64,000 bases of DNA from Dioscorea cayenensis subsp. rotundata (Eukaryota > Streptophyta > Magnoliopsida > Dioscoreales > Dioscoreaceae): NCBI RefSeq assembly GCF_009730915.1, contig NC_052487.1, positions 18,902,529 through 18,966,528 on the forward strand. Reading direction: 5' to 3'. Within the stretch, counting starts at the first letter, position 1. Every line of letters begins with the position of its first letter. The translations under genes were made by a program, and so were the position numbers. Below, in pieces: positions 23,276 through 33,950 of the stretch. The notes below the pieces were generated by a model. It did no database searches. It was not told the origin of the DNA and worked only from the letters and a program-made list of their open reading frames with translations.

Positions 23276-25650
23276 TTAACATTTATAATTTTAACGTTTG
23301 TACAAAAAAAAAAAAATAACCGAGTTAATTTTTGTTGACATGATATTTAAAAATATGTAAATTTACTTTTTTACCCTTATATGTTTAAATAATAAAAAGA
23401 ATTGATATTATGTTTTTAAATAATAAACTTATAAGAGTAAAAAAGGTAAATTAGTATATTTTTAAATGTCATGTTAGTAAGAATTAATAGGGTTAAATGT
23501 TTTTTGTATATTTTTCCTAACGATTAAAACTATAAAGTATTAAATTGTTAACAATTAAACCACATGTTTCAAATTGAAAAAAAGGCAAACCATTTAGAAT
23601 AATTTCCCCAAGATATAATTTCATGGACAGTTGATTTTTTTTAATTTTTTAATTTAATCATATCAATTTTATAAACTTTAAATCCTAAATCTAAATTCTT
23701 AAGATTGGAGACTGACATAACTCAGAAAGCTACAATTTAAAATAATGGAATAAGAAAGTAAGTTTAAAAGAGTAGATTTGATTTATTTTGAGAATTACAT
23801 ATTTATTTAAATAATTTTTTTCCCCTCATATTGTTTGTGACCCAATAATTTGTTTAATAATTATTTTAATTTTTAATTTATTCTAAATGCAAGGGAATGT
23901 CTGAAGTTAATATAGTTTTGCAATTTAGAGACTAGAATAATATTTATTTTAGAGTTTAATAAATAGAATCTAATTTATTATAATAATGATTATTTCAAAA
24001 ATATAATTATTTGAAATTTTATGAAACATTTTTTTTTCTAAAATTCAAGATGATATTTCATCCTTCTTCTAAGTAAAAGATGGATGGTTCGTGACTAGTC
24101 CAGATATTTATGAAAGAAAAAAAAAAATTTAAAAATTTCAGTGGATTTATATTGTATTTCACTAATGAAATTTTTACATATTATTCATGGGAAGGTTAGT
24201 ATCTTAGAATTTTTTTTTTAAATAGTTCTTTACACTACATAACTATCTATCCTTTTCCGTTTGTGTCTTTTTTTCCAGATCTTTATTTAGCCATTTTTAT
24301 GTTTATCACAAAATTTATATATATTTTTTTTAAACTATAAACACCAACATAATTTGATTTAGCTCACTGGGTAATATCGCAATCAACTCACGCGTTATAG
24401 AAACAGACGCTTATTACCCTGTTAAAAAAAAATTTTGATTTAGTTTGTGTTTTCCGAAATTATCTCAACATTACTGGTTTTATTAACTGGCACATGGCTA
24501 ATTTTGTTGAAGTACACTTTTATTTTTTTTATTTTTATTTTTTGGTTATATATTTTTTTATTATCTGTTAAGACAACAATTTATTATATATTGCCATTAT
24601 TATTAGGTTGTTAAATACAGACAAGAGAAACTAGAATTGATTTGATATTCTGCACTATTTTGAGATTTACAATGCATAATTAATTAATTTAAAATGTCGA
24701 ATTTATATTTCTAAAATTTATAAATTTAAAATTTTTAATAATTATAAAGTGCTCATCTTTTCAAAATTAAACTAAACAAAAAAACCTAATTCAAAAAAAC
24801 CAAATAAAATTATATTGAAAAATCACTTTTTTTAAGCTACATGGTGGTTTTTTTCATAAATGAACAATTTCCCCTGGTCAAAAATGAAAAAGTGAACACC
24901 GGTTTTTCCTTTTTTGCATCACACAATATAGAATCATTATATTCTTTATTTTACAAATATCAAAAATCACAATAATTTTTTTGTACTTAAAAAAAAAAAA
25001 CAAATCATTCATCAACTAATGTTATGTGATGAAGTTGGTCCTTGATCAAGGGAAAAAATTACCATTCTTCTAATATAAATGCCATTTATATAATTAAATT
25101 AAATTAAATTCAAAAAATCAAATAAAATTATATTGAAAAATCATTTTTTTTTTTTATGCTATATGGCGGTTTTTTTTTTTCATAAATGAACAATTTCCCC
25201 CTTGTCAAAACATGAAAAAGTTAACACCGGTTTTTCATAAATAATTTAAATTTTATATAAACATTTATTAACTCAAAATGTTTAAATAAATCCTCTCCTG
25301 TATCAAATCTACTAATGATAATGAAACATTTTATTTATAAATTAGAAACATTTAGAGGTGCCTATGAGCTGGATAAGCCATTAGGTTTAGTTCACTCAAA
25401 CCCCAATTTGAATATAGCTCACTTTTTAGACGGTTTTATTGGGTTTACTCGTTAAACTCGTCAATTCTGTTCAAAAATCTGTTTATTCATTAATTAATGA
25501 ATGGGTTAATATATGAGTTGGTTTTTACCGATGACCAAAGAATTTATTGATAGTCAAGTCGCCATTAAAAACTTTTTACAAATGATGAGAGTTCAAATGA
25601 TAGGTGATGTCACATTTTTTTGGAATGTGAGTAGTGATTGTGCGTGGGTA
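23276..25650. other. AT-rich intergenic DNA with a direct duplication
   Basis: No gene is supported across 2.4 kb. One duplicated stretch of about 105 bp is clear: copies at about 24808-24912 and 25125-25235, both running from AAATTATATTGAAAAATCA through CATAAATGAACAATTTCCCC to ACACCGGTTTTTC. Confidence 0.6.
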
Positions 25651-25655
25651 GTTGC

Positions 25656-25887
25656 TGTGAAATACACAAACTTTGTATCTGAAAGGGATTGATTTTATTC
25701 ATCAGAAAAGAGAGCTATAAATAGCCTTACAAAAACAAGAATAACAACCCACGAACAACATGAAGATAAAAAACAAAAAACAAACTCTATATTTTCCTAA
25801 AGACTAGAACTTCCTAGAGATAAGAACAAACAACTCAAAACAATTTATTCAAAGTAAATAACCCACATTCAAAGTAAATAACCAACA
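25656..25887 (-). repeat. 3' LTR of the minus-strand copia element
   Basis: 232 bp. On the + strand it begins TGTGAAATAC and ends AACCAACA. The word TTCAAAGTAAATAAC occurs twice inside it, a small internal duplication. Confidence 0.95.
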
Positions 25888-25916
25888 ATCCCTCCCTTAA
25901 GCTAATTCGTCTGAAC

Positions 25917-27560
25917 TTAGCTTACTTCAGCAACATCAACCACTCCAAGCATATTACAAAGTCGCTCGAATTGCTCCTTTTTCAATGGTTTTGTCATAAT
26001 ATCTGCAATTTGACTCTCAGAGGTGCAGTAGTTTAGCTTGACAACTCCATCATTCACCAGATCTCTAAGAAAATGAAATTTCACATCTATATGCTTACTC
26101 TTGCCATGGAAGACTGGATTTTTGGACAACTGTATGGTAGAGCTATTATCACACATGATGACAGTTCCTGACTTCTCTGCAACTCCAATTTGTTCTAACA
26201 CTCTTCTGAGCCAAACACATTGACATGCACACAAAGCTGCTGCTATATATTCTGCCTCCGTGGTGGAAAGAGCGACTACTGGTTGTTTCTTCGATGCCCA
26301 AGAAATGGCTCCTGACCCCATCTTAAATTCAAATTCAGAAGTACTTCTTCGATCATTTAAATCTCCAGCATAATCACTATCAGTGAAGGCCAATAGCTTC
26401 AAATTGCTTCCTCCTTTTCTATAAAAAATTTCCATATTAATTGTACCTTTTAAGTATCTTAGGATTCTTTTTGCTGCAAGCCAGTGCGACATTTTGGGAC
26501 TAGCCATGAACCTGCTTAACAAACTGATACTGTACATTAGATCAGGTCTAGTTACAGTTAAATACATGAGACTTCCAACCAATTTTTTAAATAAAGTTTC
26601 ATCAACTCTAACACCATTTTTATCTTTACACAACTTTGTACCAGGCACTATTGGATTTTTCGCAGCATTGCAATCCTCCATACCAAATCTTGTTAATACT
26701 TCTTTAGCATATCTCCTTTGACAAATATAAATACCATCTGGACACTGCTTCAACTCTACTCCAAGAAAATGCTTCATCCTTCCCAAGTCAGTCATATCAA
26801 ACTCCAACATCATTGATTTTTTAAACTCTTCACACATGCTTCTATCATTTCCAGTAAAAATTAAGTCATCAACATAAAGGCTGACAATTAACAGATTACC
26901 TCCTTTTGACTTTGTGAACAGTGTATGTTCACTGAGGCATCTTTCGAAACCTCCTTGTATAAAATAGGCTTCAATTCTGCTGTACCAAGCTCGCGGTGCC
27001 TGTTTAAGGCCATAGAGGGCCTTTTTCAGCTTGTAAACATTATCTTCTTTTCCTTTCTTTATAAATCCCTCAGGCTGCTGCACAAACATTTCTTCTTTGA
27101 GCTCTCCATGTAGAAAGGCGCTCTTTACATCAAGTTGAAAAATCGCCCAACTAAACTCTGCAGCTACAGAAAGAATTGCACGAATGGTGTCAAGTCTTGC
27201 TACTGGAGCAAACACTTCAGTGTAGTCTATTCCATAGCGTTGAGCATATCCCTTTGCTACCAATCTCGCTTTAAACTTTTCTACATCTCCATTTTCATCA
27301 AGTTTCGTTTTGAATACCCACTTAACTCCAATGGGTTTGATTCCTTTAGGCAAGTCGGCGAGCTCATAGGTTTGATTCCTCTCAATGGCTTCAATTTCTG
27401 ATGACATTGCTTCTCTCCATTTTTTGCATTTTACTGCCTCTTCAAACGAAGTTGGGTCATCTTCAATCATCATCATCATCACATTCAAATTTTCTTTTTC
27501 AGAAAAAACTTCACCTGTTTCATAATCTTGCATCCATGCTGGTGCTCTTCTTTCTCGCAC
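25917..27560 (-). CDS. copia reverse transcriptase and RNase H (547-aa open frame)
   Basis: Intact open frame for the C-terminal half of pol. RT begins near residue 65 with KPIGVKWVFKTKLDENGDVE, then ARLVAKGYAQRYGIDYTEVF and QLDVKSAFLHGELKEEMFVQ. The catalytic YVDD lies in SLYVDDLIFTGND near residue 230. RNase H follows, with LAFTDSDYAGDLNDRRSTSE, the conserved WASKKQPVVALSTTEAEYIA and HIDVKFHFLRD. It is not a stand-alone gene. In the element it is the 3' part of one gag-pol polyprotein, cut off upstream by a TAG near 27774. It would copy element RNA into cDNA within the particle. Confidence 0.9.
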   Translation of the reverse strand: MRERRAPAWMQDYETGEVFSEKENLNVMMMMIEDDPTSFEEAVKCKKWREAMSSEIEAIERNQTYELADLPKGIKPIGVKWVFKTKLDENGDVEKFKARLVAKGYAQRYGIDYTEVFAPVARLDTIRAILSVAAEFSWAIFQLDVKSAFLHGELKEEMFVQQPEGFIKKGKEDNVYKLKKALYGLKQAPRAWYSRIEAYFIQGGFERCLSEHTLFTKSKGGNLLIVSLYVDDLIFTGNDRSMCEEFKKSMMLEFDMTDLGRMKHFLGVELKQCPDGIYICQRRYAKEVLTRFGMEDCNAAKNPIVPGTKLCKDKNGVRVDETLFKKLVGSLMYLTVTRPDLMYSISLLSRFMASPKMSHWLAAKRILRYLKGTINMEIFYRKGGSNLKLLAFTDSDYAGDLNDRRSTSEFEFKMGSGAISWASKKQPVVALSTTEAEYIAAALCACQCVWLRRVLEQIGVAEKSGTVIMCDNSSTIQLSKNPVFHGKSKHIDVKFHFLRDLVNDGVVKLNYCTSESQIADIMTKPLKKEQFERLCNMLGVVDVAEVS

Positions 27561-27773
27561 ACCTCTTCCTAATCCGTTATCATCAGAGTCTAAATCATTT
27601 GGAGTTGAGTTGGAGCTGCTATTTGAACTGCTTGAGCAGTAGTTTGGATTGCTTGCAATATCCGAACCGCTGCTTGAATTAGTTCCTTCTTCAAATTGGT
27701 GATCAGCTTCATTATCATCCTTTCCCCATTCAAGTATTTCATGCCTTATTTCTTCATCAGATCTGCCCCATTC

Positions 27774-28630
27774 CTAGCTCTTTCCTTCCTCAAAAACAAT
27801 ATCTCTGCTAGTAATTACTTTCTTCAAAACTGGATCATACAACCTCCACGCCTTAGACTCATCGCTAACCCCAAGGAAAACACATTTTTTGCTTTTGTCA
27901 TCTAGTTTATTCTTCCTTTGATCTGGTATGTGTACATGAGCTACACAACCAAAAATTTGAAAATACTCCACTGATGGTCTTTTTCCACTCCATGCCTCCT
28001 CTAGGGTTTTGTTTTCAACTGCTACAGTTGTGCTCCGATTCTGAATATGTACACACCATCTTGCATCCTCAGACCAGAAGATTTTTGGAACTTGCTTGTC
28101 ATGTAGCATGGATCGAACAACATTCATAATTGTCCTGGCTTTTCTCTCGGCGACTCCGTTTTGCTGAGACGTATAGGCTGCTGTTAATTGCCTACTAATG
28201 CCTTGTGATTTACAGAATTCTTCAAACTCATTTGAAATGAACTCCCCACCCCTATCTGTCCTTAAACAGATAATAAATTCACTTGTCTCTTTCTCAACAC
28301 TAGCTTTATAGTTTTTAAAATTAACAAAGGCTTCTGACTTTTCATGTAAGAAATAAATCCAAATTTTATGAGTAAGATCATCAATAAAACTTAGAATGCA
28401 CCTCTTATTACTGTGTGATGCTGGTTAGATGGGACCGCATATATCTGAATGTACCAGTTGCAGTCATTTTGATGCTCTCCATAAACTCTTCTTTGGTATG
28501 GATTCTCTGTGTTGTTTTCCAGTCAAGCACGTAGTGCAGATCTCCTTGGTAAGTTTTTGAGAGGATAGGCCCACCACCATCTTGTTGTAAGACAAGGTTT
28601 TTAACCCCTTGTGATTCAAATGCCCAAATC
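27774..28630 (-). pseudogene. copia integrase region with premature stops
   Basis: In one continuous frame on the minus strand: a pre-integrase word (FGHLNHKGLKTL), LVHSDICG, SFIDDLTHKIWIYFLHEKSE, RTDRGGEFISNEFEEFC, QQNGVAERKARTI, then EEAWSGKRPSVEYFQIFGC and SRDIVFEEGKS. The D, D, E triad context of the integrase core is visible. Stops interrupt it just after HIWHC near 28630, before LQLVHSD, after CGPI, and at the linker near 27774. Each could come from a single C-to-T change (CGA to TGA or CAA/CAG to TAA/TAG). Confidence 0.88.
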
Positions 28631-29762
28631 AACAGTGCCATATATGAGCTTCTTTCTTTGATACCTCTTCAGTCTGTAAACACATAGAATGCTTTTGTGG
28701 CATGGATGCTAGCAGATAAAGCATTCTATTTCCACTCATATTTGTTTGCATTATCAATCCCCTCCTAGAATGAAACACCTTACAGGTTCCATCTTGAATC
28801 AAAATAGCTAACCCCTTTTCTTGAAGTTGTCCTATGCTTAATAGGTTACTTTTAAGCTCAGGAATATAGTAGACATCAGATATTACGTGGATTATGCCAT
28901 TTATTTGCATCCTTATACTTCCTTTTGCTACTACTTCCATCCTTGTATCATTTCCAAGCTTCACCGTCTGATTGAAATCTTCTTGTAAATGTGAGAACCA
29001 TTCTTTGTTCCCCGTCATATGATTACTGCATCCCGAATCAAGGAACCAGATTTCTTCTCTCTTCGCTTGATGGAGCTCTACATAGGACATCAACAAAAGC
29101 TCTTCGTCTTCTTCTACTTCAGCATAGTTAGCCTTCTTGTCCCAATTAGGACACTCATATTGAAAGTGTCCTAAGTTGTGACACTTAAAACATTCAATGG
29201 TTGCTTTGTTCAAGGGTTGTCGTCCTTTTCCTCTGCCGCGTCCACCTCTCAACATGTTTCGACCCCTTCCTCTGCCTGATCTAACGTCTTGAGTCACTTT
29301 TAGCACTTGTTCCTCTTCTTGGTAGCTTCGCATCCTTTGTTCATGAACAAGGAGACTCCCATGTACTTCATCAATGCTCATGGTACTTAAATCATTTGAC
29401 TCCTCAATCGAGCAAACGACGTAGTCAAAGTTAGGAGTTAATGATCTAAGTACCTTGCTAACGATCATACTTTGCTCCATTGTCTCACCATTTGACTTCA
29501 TCTTGTTCACCACAATCAAGGTACACCCCAAAAAGTTGTCTATCTTCTCTCCTTCTTTCATGGTGAGCAACTCAAACTCCCTTCTCAAGGCTTGGAGTTG
29601 TGCCCTTCTCACCTTTGTGGACCCTTGATACTTTTGTTTCATTGAATCCCAAATTGCCTTTGATGTTCTCTTGTCAAGAATTGTTTCCAGAATCTCTCTA
29701 TCAATCGCCTGGAACAGAAAGTTCTTGATTTTCAGATCCTTGAATTTGGCTTCTTCCACCAT
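28629..29762 (-). CDS. copia gag, zinc knuckle and protease (377-aa open frame)
   Basis: GAG UBN2-type region with RTSKAIWDSMKQKYQGSTKV, ALRREFELLTMKEGEKIDNF and VHGSLLVHEQRM. A basic Gly/Arg linker (SGRGRGRNMLRGGRGRGKG) follows, then the zinc knuckle CFKCHNLGHFQYEC, the protease active site WFLDSGCSNHMTG, and the start of the pre-integrase domain (AHIWHC) before a stop. Upstream, about 29763-29955, an MSTTIENL start and a FDGYYDHRSMIMEKFLRSKE word in a shifted frame show that the true gag N-terminus has been broken by indels. Confidence 0.9.
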   Translation of the reverse strand: MVEEAKFKDLKIKNFLFQAIDREILETILDKRTSKAIWDSMKQKYQGSTKVRRAQLQALRREFELLTMKEGEKIDNFLGCTLIVVNKMKSNGETMEQSMIVSKVLRSLTPNFDYVVCSIEESNDLSTMSIDEVHGSLLVHEQRMRSYQEEEQVLKVTQDVRSGRGRGRNMLRGGRGRGKGRQPLNKATIECFKCHNLGHFQYECPNWDKKANYAEVEEDEELLLMSYVELHQAKREEIWFLDSGCSNHMTGNKEWFSHLQEDFNQTVKLGNDTRMEVVAKGSIRMQINGIIHVISDVYYIPELKSNLLSIGQLQEKGLAILIQDGTCKVFHSRRGLIMQTNMSGNRMLYLLASMPQKHSMCLQTEEVSKKEAHIWHC

Positions 29763-30019
29763 TTTCTCCTGCGTGCTTCACTTCTGTCGGCCTCTCAATT
29801 GCATTTGGAGGAATTCCCTTCATCCACCGGACTCCACATCTCCTTGCTTCTCAGAAATTTTTCCATTATCATCGACCGATGATCATAGTAACCATCAAAC
29901 TTTGGAATTGATGGTTTGCACAAGATTCTCGATGGTGGTGGACATTTTCCCTCGTGTTTAACTCACACTTTCTCAATATCACTCACCCAATTTGGCCATT
30001 TCCTATCTTTGATACCAAA

Positions 30020-30250
30020 TGTGAAATACAGAAACTTTGTATCTGAAAGGAATTGATTTTATTCATTAGAAAAGAGAGCTATAAATAGCGCTTACAAAAA
30101 ACAAGAATAACAACCCCTACGAACAACATGAAGATAAAACAAACAAACTCTATCTTTTCCTAAAAACTAGAACTTCATAGAGAAAAGGACAAACAACTCA
30201 AAACAATTTATTCAAAGTAAATAACTAACATTCAAAGTAAATAACCAACA
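30020..30250 (-). repeat. 5' LTR of the minus-strand copia element
   Basis: 231 bp, same ends as the partner LTR. A TATA-like word (CTATTTATAGC on the minus strand, near 30071-30081) is present in both LTRs. Confidence 0.95.
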
Positions 30251-30346
30251 GTTGCAACACCCATGTGTACGTAAGTTCTGGTCCCACTTACTCCATGTGA
30301 GTTTGTGTATGCTTCTATCTTTTTAAGCGGCCTAACTGTTCCTCTT

Positions 30347-30350
<4 letters not shown>

Positions 30351-30416
<66 letters not shown>
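30351..30416. repeat. (AT)n microsatellite, about 65 bp
   Basis: Longest uninterrupted AT run in the window, in AT-rich DNA between the copia element and the 31-kb gene relic. Confidence 0.95.
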
Positions 30417-30421
<5 letters not shown>

Positions 30422-30952
30422 GCTTTTTAAATAACAAATAATTTTTAAAAAATTCAAAAAATCTAATGGGTTATTCAACTCAGTTGAGCATATGGGTGTC
30501 GGGTCATAAATTAAAAATTTTTCAACCCATAACTAAACCTTTTATAGTATAGAACCGGTTACACGTTTCGGTTATAACCTAGTACTGGTCATTTGACTTG
30601 ATCCGTTTTTCACATGCCGGATTTTAAACTTGGCCCCTTGCTCACATCTAGAAATAAGTAATAAAATAGATTAATATCATATTTATTCAGACTTAAAATA
30701 CACAAACTTCTCTTATCAAGTTTTATTAGATTAATCAAAAAATTTATATATATATAAAAAAATTCCTGTTGTTTACATTACTGAGTGTTTTATGAATGTC
30801 TTCAAATTTTCGGCAGTAAAGAATGGAAAGTTCTGGATAAATCGTAGTCTTGTAATTAACTCCAAGGGTAAAGGGCATTATTGACATTTCAGGTAGTGTA
30901 AACGTTATAAAAAAGACGGGAAAATTGAAAGGAATTTTTTTATTTTTTCCTA

Positions 30953-31381
30953 CGCCCAATGCCGCGTTTCCAGACGCTACCTTTCACTCGCCATCACATC
31001 CTCGTCTTTGCCGTTCTCTAGGGCATCATAGATTTCCATCTCGTCTTTGTTCGCCAGCTCTCCCTATCTTTGTCTTCATTCTTGATCTCAATCTCTCTCG
31101 ATTGTTCTAGGGTTTCCGATCTGAATCCCTCGATCCGAAGCTCCAGGTAGGATTTTTTAATTCTTTTTTCTTTTTCTTTTTCTTTTTTAGATTTTTTTTT
31201 ATTTTTTTTTTGAAGTTTTACTTCAAATCTCGATTTTGGGGGTGAAGAGAACTTGAATTAGATTTTAGGGTTTTTTTTTCTTCTGATTTCCTTTTTCCAT
31301 GGTTGACTTGCTTAAACTAGACGGCTAATGGAAATAAGGATCTGAAGCTCATCAGCCACTTATTGATCCTAAGCGCAAGGT
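30953..31381 (+). pseudogene. Possible gene-start relic (5' UTR exon and first coding exon)
   Basis: 30953-31146 is pyrimidine-rich, unlike its AT-rich surroundings. It contains CTAGGGTTTCCGATCTGAAT, a typical plant 5' UTR word, and ends GAAGCTCCAG|GTAGG, a good splice donor. After a T-rich stretch, a second exon-like block ends CGCAAG|GTACGC near 31380 and reads GSEAHQPLIDPKRK in one frame. An in-frame TAA and an out-of-frame ATG precede it. No later exons were found in the next 2 kb. It could be a truncated gene or the start of a non-coding transcript. Confidence 0.35.
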
Positions 31382-33810
31382 ACGCTCACTGAATCTCAAC
31401 CCAAAAATTTCTCTCCTTTTTTGTGAGATTTTTTGTAGGCTTTATTTTGATGTATTCGTTTTTGGGTTTCATTTTTGTTTTCTTTGTTCTTTTCCTTCGA
31501 TTCCAATTTCGTGCCTGACTGAGTTGACTCGCTAAAAAGCCTAAAACCATTCGGCCAATGGGTTGAAACCCGATAACCCGATAACCCGAACCTTTTGTAT
31601 CGGGTTTTAGATCCGGGTTTCGTATAAGCTACGGACTGAACCACATAAAGTATTTATATATATATATATATATGTTGATCTCGGACATTCACTCATTCAT
31701 TCATTCTCTCATAATTAATAATTAAAATTAGGTACTTTTTATTTAAAAATAATAACATTTTTAAATAAAAAAATCTTTGATAAAGCTACGGTAAGGAAAG
31801 AAGAAAAAAAGAAAAAGGAATCTTTCTGTCATTTTGTACGAGCGACCCTATAATTATGGCCAAATGGTGAGTGAAAAATGAATATGTGTGGGTTTTGCAC
31901 GTGATTCTGATGATGTGTGTGAATGATGGGGATAGGTTCATTTATTGAGTCTGGTCCCCAGCGCCTGATATGATCATTGTATTTCTGTATTTTCTTGAAG
32001 TCAAAATAGCAGAGATGGACCATTAACACTGTTTTTTTTTTTTTCATAAATAATGCTCCGTACAAGTTAATTTAATAAATTTAAATATATAAATATATAT
32101 ATAGAAAACAACAACTGCAGACTTAGAACGTCTTCAGTACAGTATCAATGAGGGTGCTATTGTGAAATTTAATTATGAGTTAATTGGGTTGATTCGTTTT
32201 GGTTTTTTTTTAATAAATGTTTATTGCAGATTTAATAGAAACATGATTTAATGGTTTAGATTTGTTCAGTTACTGTGCATAAATTGATTGAACGGTTTAG
32301 ATCAAATCACTATACATTTTATTTTTTACTGTGCTATTATTTATAAGCACATTGATATTATTCATGAAACAGTGCTGAACCATTGATCAACATTCGTAGA
32401 TTTCAAAAGAAAAAAAATAATGCAATATGAAATGATGACAAGAATCTGTGATTGAATTGTATAAAGAAAGCATAAGTGTTTTGAGTATTAACTCTATATA
32501 TTTGTGATCATCTTTTTAATTTTCTTTAAATAGACTTTACTTATGGATTATTTATCAAAAATATATAAATAAATTATCAAGAAATAATGTTATTTTTTAA
32601 TGAGAGGTTGTGCAAAATATTCTTATTTAGATATATTTTCTTCATGGAAACATTAATAAAATTTGGATGAGATTAAGTGTTCATCAATCCTATAAAATTT
32701 AGACATACATGATCATTGAAAAATTATGAGTATATTAAAAATTTTCAGTTATTATGAAAGATGAATATAAATAATTGAAGACAGACAAACAATTGCTTGG
32801 CTTTTTTCAAATTCCAACCATCACCATGGCTGTGGAGTACTTTTTCTTGGTTTTGCCTCTCACGCTCTTGTTTTAATCTTTATTTGTCTGCTGTCTCTTG
32901 GCATGATTTTTGACACTAAAACCGAGTTAACTGCATTGATATTGTAATTTACTCTTTAACTATGCTTTTTTTTTTAAAAAAAAAAACAATGTAAGCTGTT
33001 TTTATAATTAGAAATTCGTTTCATTCATCAAGCGGCTTGTTTTTAGTTTGAGAACAACCATGATTTTTTGAGTCATACATGAATGAGTTACTAATACTTT
33101 TTCACCACATTTCAAACTAGTTATCATCCGTATGTCAGACGTTTTTAATATTCAAAAGTTCAAAGATTAATGCACCAGGCTTGAGTCTCTCCTATTCAAA
33201 GTCTTAGCAAGAGGTCCTACAGAATAAAGGAAGTCCAATTGTTAGGAAGTATCCCTTGAACACCTGATTGGCCCTCTGGAATGCATGGTTTTGGATAGTT
33301 GGGAGGGCACAAAGTGAGGTGGGTGGTGGGGAACTGCACAAAGTCTCTCTTGATTCATTCTCTGTAGTCCCAAGTTTCCCTCATTTTTCAATTCAAATCC
33401 AATTAAGCTTTTACTCTGTTTCTAGCTTATCTCCAACTAACAGCTTGTTGCCAGTTGCCACTCCTAACATAACCTGGATGCCTACTAATAACAACTATTC
33501 TTAGGCTCTTAACTCTTTTGTTTTTTCGCTCTTTTTTTATTTCTTCTCTTTTGTTGTCCTGTTATGACCCTTGTTGGCCTAGAGATCACCAGCACCATGC
33601 CAACTTTCATCAGTTCATTAATCTAATGTCTCCCACCGCCACACTAAATTAGTCAGCTCACATCATAAATCTCTGAAATCCTCATTTCATAACCTTTTAG
33701 ATGAAATGCCATTGAACTACTAATTTTCTGTAATGTTTTTTTTAGTGTACTCTACGCGTCTACTTCTCCTTCTCTTCTTCTTCTTGGAAATAATAATTAA
33801 AAAAAAAAAG
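31382..33810. other. AT-rich intergenic DNA, no gene supported
   Basis: Contains a short (TA)n at about 31650-31672 and many short spurious frames. Around 33180-33330 base composition is more balanced but no exon with family-like sequence is recognised. Confidence 0.5.
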
Positions 33811-33811
33811 T

Positions 33812-33820
33812 CTATAAACA
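33812..33820 (+). promoter_or_regulatory. Candidate TATA box of the DUF641 gene
   Basis: CTATAAACA lies 131 bp upstream of the ATG at 33951, a plausible distance allowing a 5' UTR of about 100 bp. No other TATA-like word of this quality lies nearer. Confidence 0.35.
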
Positions 33821-33950
33821 AATATTTTTTTGTGTTAATAAATAAAAAAAACAAAAACAGAATCTAATAAAAAGAGCCAAAGTTTTCTGCCGCTTTAATA
33901 CTTCTCACAGTGATAGTGTTCACAGCTCATAGTTTCACCAATCTTCTCAA

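Larger units (their letters stand above)
25656..30250 (-). mobile_element. Ty1-copia LTR retrotransposon on the minus strand, 4.6 kb, nearly complete
   Basis: Short LTRs lie at 25656-25887 (3' LTR in element orientation) and 30020-30250 (5' LTR). The target duplication GTTGC is at 25651-25655 and 30251-30255. The minus-strand PBS TGGTATCAAAGAT lies at 30005-30017, just inside the 5' LTR. The purine-rich tract CTTAAGGGAGGGAT lies at 25888-25901. By eye the LTRs differ at about nine positions plus four small indels in 230 bp. Coding order is copia type. A few stop codons and gag indels make it defective, but it is much better preserved than the element at 7144-16932. Confidence 0.96.

Noticed and set aside
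26494..27905. Plus-strand ORFs of 62-93 codons
   Set aside because: Antisense shadows of copia pol.
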